DNA of 64,000 bases from an uncultured Winogradskyella sp. (GTDB lineage Bacteria; Bacteroidota; Bacteroidia; Flavobacteriales; Flavobacteriaceae): positions 1-64,000 of the forward strand of contig NZ_CALGNH010000013.1 in the NCBI RefSeq assembly GCF_937958655.1, in the 5' to 3' direction. How positions within the stretch are numbered: position 1 is the first letter of the stretch; every line of letters starts with the position of its first letter. The notes beneath the pieces were generated by a model. That model did not search any database. It was not told the DNA's origin and saw only the letters and a program-made list of their open reading frames with translations. Made by a program: the position numbers and the translations under genes. Positions 63,112 through 64,000 of the stretch are shown here, piece by piece.

Positions 63112-64000
63112 ATGAATAATCAAAACAACAAATCAGCTTTAGCTACCTTAGTTACAGTTTTCTTTTTCTGGGGATTTATTGCAGCCTCTAATGGCGTATT
63201 TATTCCTTTTTGCAAAACCTATTTTAATATTGACCAATTTCAATCACAGTTAGTAGATTTTGCCTTCTATGGTGCTTATTATTTTGGAGCACTTATGTTA
63301 TTTATAATGTCTGGCTCATTAAAAAAGAACATTTTTAATAATTGGGGCTATAAGAATGGCATTATATATGGCTTACTGCTATCTGCAATTGGTGCTTTTG
63401 CTATGTATCCTGCAACTGCAGGTGCGGAGCAAGGACAAACTGGTGTGTTTTACTTAGTACTTATTGCATTGTTTATTGTTGGATTAGGATTTTCATTACA
63501 ACAAACGGGAGCCAATCCTTTTGCTATTGCTTTGGGTGATCCTAAAACAGGTTCGCATCGTTTAAATTTAGCAGGTGGAGTTAATTCTTTTGGCACCACT
63601 ATCGGACCCATTGTTGTTGGTTTAGTAATTTTTGGTTCCGCAACCCGAGGAACAGAAGAATTAGAAGCTATGATTGCTAATAATGAAATTACATTAGTTA
63701 CTGTACAAGGATTATATCTTGGTGTTGGTGTTTTGTTTTTAATTGCAGCAGCACTTTTTCATTTTTCAAACAAACTACCTGCATTAAAATCAAACACAGC
63801 TTTTGAACCTGCTAATAAAGCCCGAAATTTATTAATCTTATTGAGTTCCGTAATTATTGGTTGTTTTGGATATATATTTAGCACCTATTCTGGAGAAGTA
63901 ACAGCTTCAGAAGACTTAGAGCAAACACGTTTAATTCTATTATTTGTAGCACTTTTTGCAGTTGTTGCTACTGTATTTATTGCCTATTCTAATGCGTCTA
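63112..64000 (+). CDS. Sugar MFS transporter (FucP/GluP-like), 5' part, runs off right edge
   Basis: The frame is open from the ATG at 63112 to the window end (296 codons), so the ORF track does not list it. The translation starts MNNQNNKSALATLVTVFFFWGFIAASNGVFIPFCKTYFNI and continues with helices and the signature LGFSLQQTGANPFAIALGDPKTGSHRLNLAGGVNSFGTTIGP, typical of the FHS (fucose/glucose-galactose) group of proton symporters. It starts 43 bases after the GH92 stop codon, so it is probably co-transcribed and imports the released monosaccharide, possibly mannose. The last helices lie outside the window. Confidence 0.92.
   Translation, partial: MNNQNNKSALATLVTVFFFWGFIAASNGVFIPFCKTYFNIDQFQSQLVDFAFYGAYYFGALMLFIMSGSLKKNIFNNWGYKNGIIYGLLLSAIGAFAMYPATAGAEQGQTGVFYLVLIALFIVGLGFSLQQTGANPFAIALGDPKTGSHRLNLAGGVNSFGTTIGPIVVGLVIFGSATRGTEELEAMIANNEITLVTVQGLYLGVGVLFLIAAALFHFSNKLPALKSNTAFEPANKARNLLILLSSVIIGCFGYIFSTYSGEVTASEDLEQTRLILLFVALFAVVATVFIAYSNAS

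Noticed and set aside
1-64000. CRISPR array, insertion sequence, phage, restriction or toxin-antitoxin genes
   Set aside because: Looked for on both strands by repeats and protein motifs; nothing supporting any of them was seen.

Overview
The window is AT-rich chromosomal DNA from a member of the Bacteroidota, almost certainly a marine Flavobacteriaceae. The evidence is an intact SprA (type IX secretion/gliding), a RemB-like outer-membrane protein, an ActABCDEF alternative complex III joined to an aa3-type oxidase, DUF2723 and DUF420 proteins, signal peptides ending in ...AQ, and several promoters of the Bacteroidota form TTG-N19/20-TAnnTTTG. Shine-Dalgarno sequences are absent. Nearly everything is core or near-core. 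I see no insertion sequence, integrase, phage, CRISPR array, restriction or toxin system.

Layout. 0-2.1 kb: start of a giant secreted adhesin running off the left edge (missing from the ORF track because it has no stop in the window). 2.3-5.3 kb: NifU-type Fe-S carrier, an unknown secreted protein, dodecin with a clean terminator, and an MscS channel. 5.2-13.0 kb (minus): seven-gene operon of a MacB-type ABC ATPase, two permeases, two membrane-fusion proteins around one TolC-type channel, and tsaB. 13.1-18.4 kb (minus): oxidase assembly and subunit genes (heme O synthase, two subunit III-type proteins, subunit IV, then after a terminator a thioredoxin-like protein, SCO, DUF420 and a small membrane protein). 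18.6-24.1 kb: secreted metallo-beta-lactamase-fold hydrolase, RemB-like protein, two TonB-like proteins, VanZ-like protein, gcvH. 24.2-32.1 kb: sprA behind ruvA. 32.1-36.5 kb: maeB, queG, ruvB. 36.7-48.4 kb: the respiratory operon actABCDEF-ctaC-ctaD. 48.6-54 kb: SPOR protein, rimP-nusA-infB, tRNA-Gln. 54.1-64 kb: DUF2723 membrane glycosyltransferase, polysaccharide deacetylase, cysteine-less thioredoxin-like protein, metallophosphoesterase, GH92 alpha-mannosidase lipoprotein and the start of a sugar MFS transporter (also missing from the ORF track).

How the genes work together. The act-cox operon plus the 13-18 kb assembly cluster would give a complete menaquinol-to-oxygen electron path with heme O and copper delivery. 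SprA, the RemB-like protein and the edge adhesin are parts of type IX secretion and gliding. The GH92/MFS pair points to use of mannose-containing glycans.

I did not find a convincing wholly new system. The observations most worth checking are: an intrinsic-terminator hairpin between the promoter and start codon of rimP-nusA-infB (candidate NusA-controlled attenuator); a helix-hairpin-helix extension on ActC; one paired-cysteine TonB-like module shared by three neighbouring proteins, one of them an outer-membrane barrel; a repeat-derived N-terminus on QueG; and a perfect 9-6-9 dyad before the efflux operon. All coordinates, translations and motif positions were worked out by eye; no database search was run.
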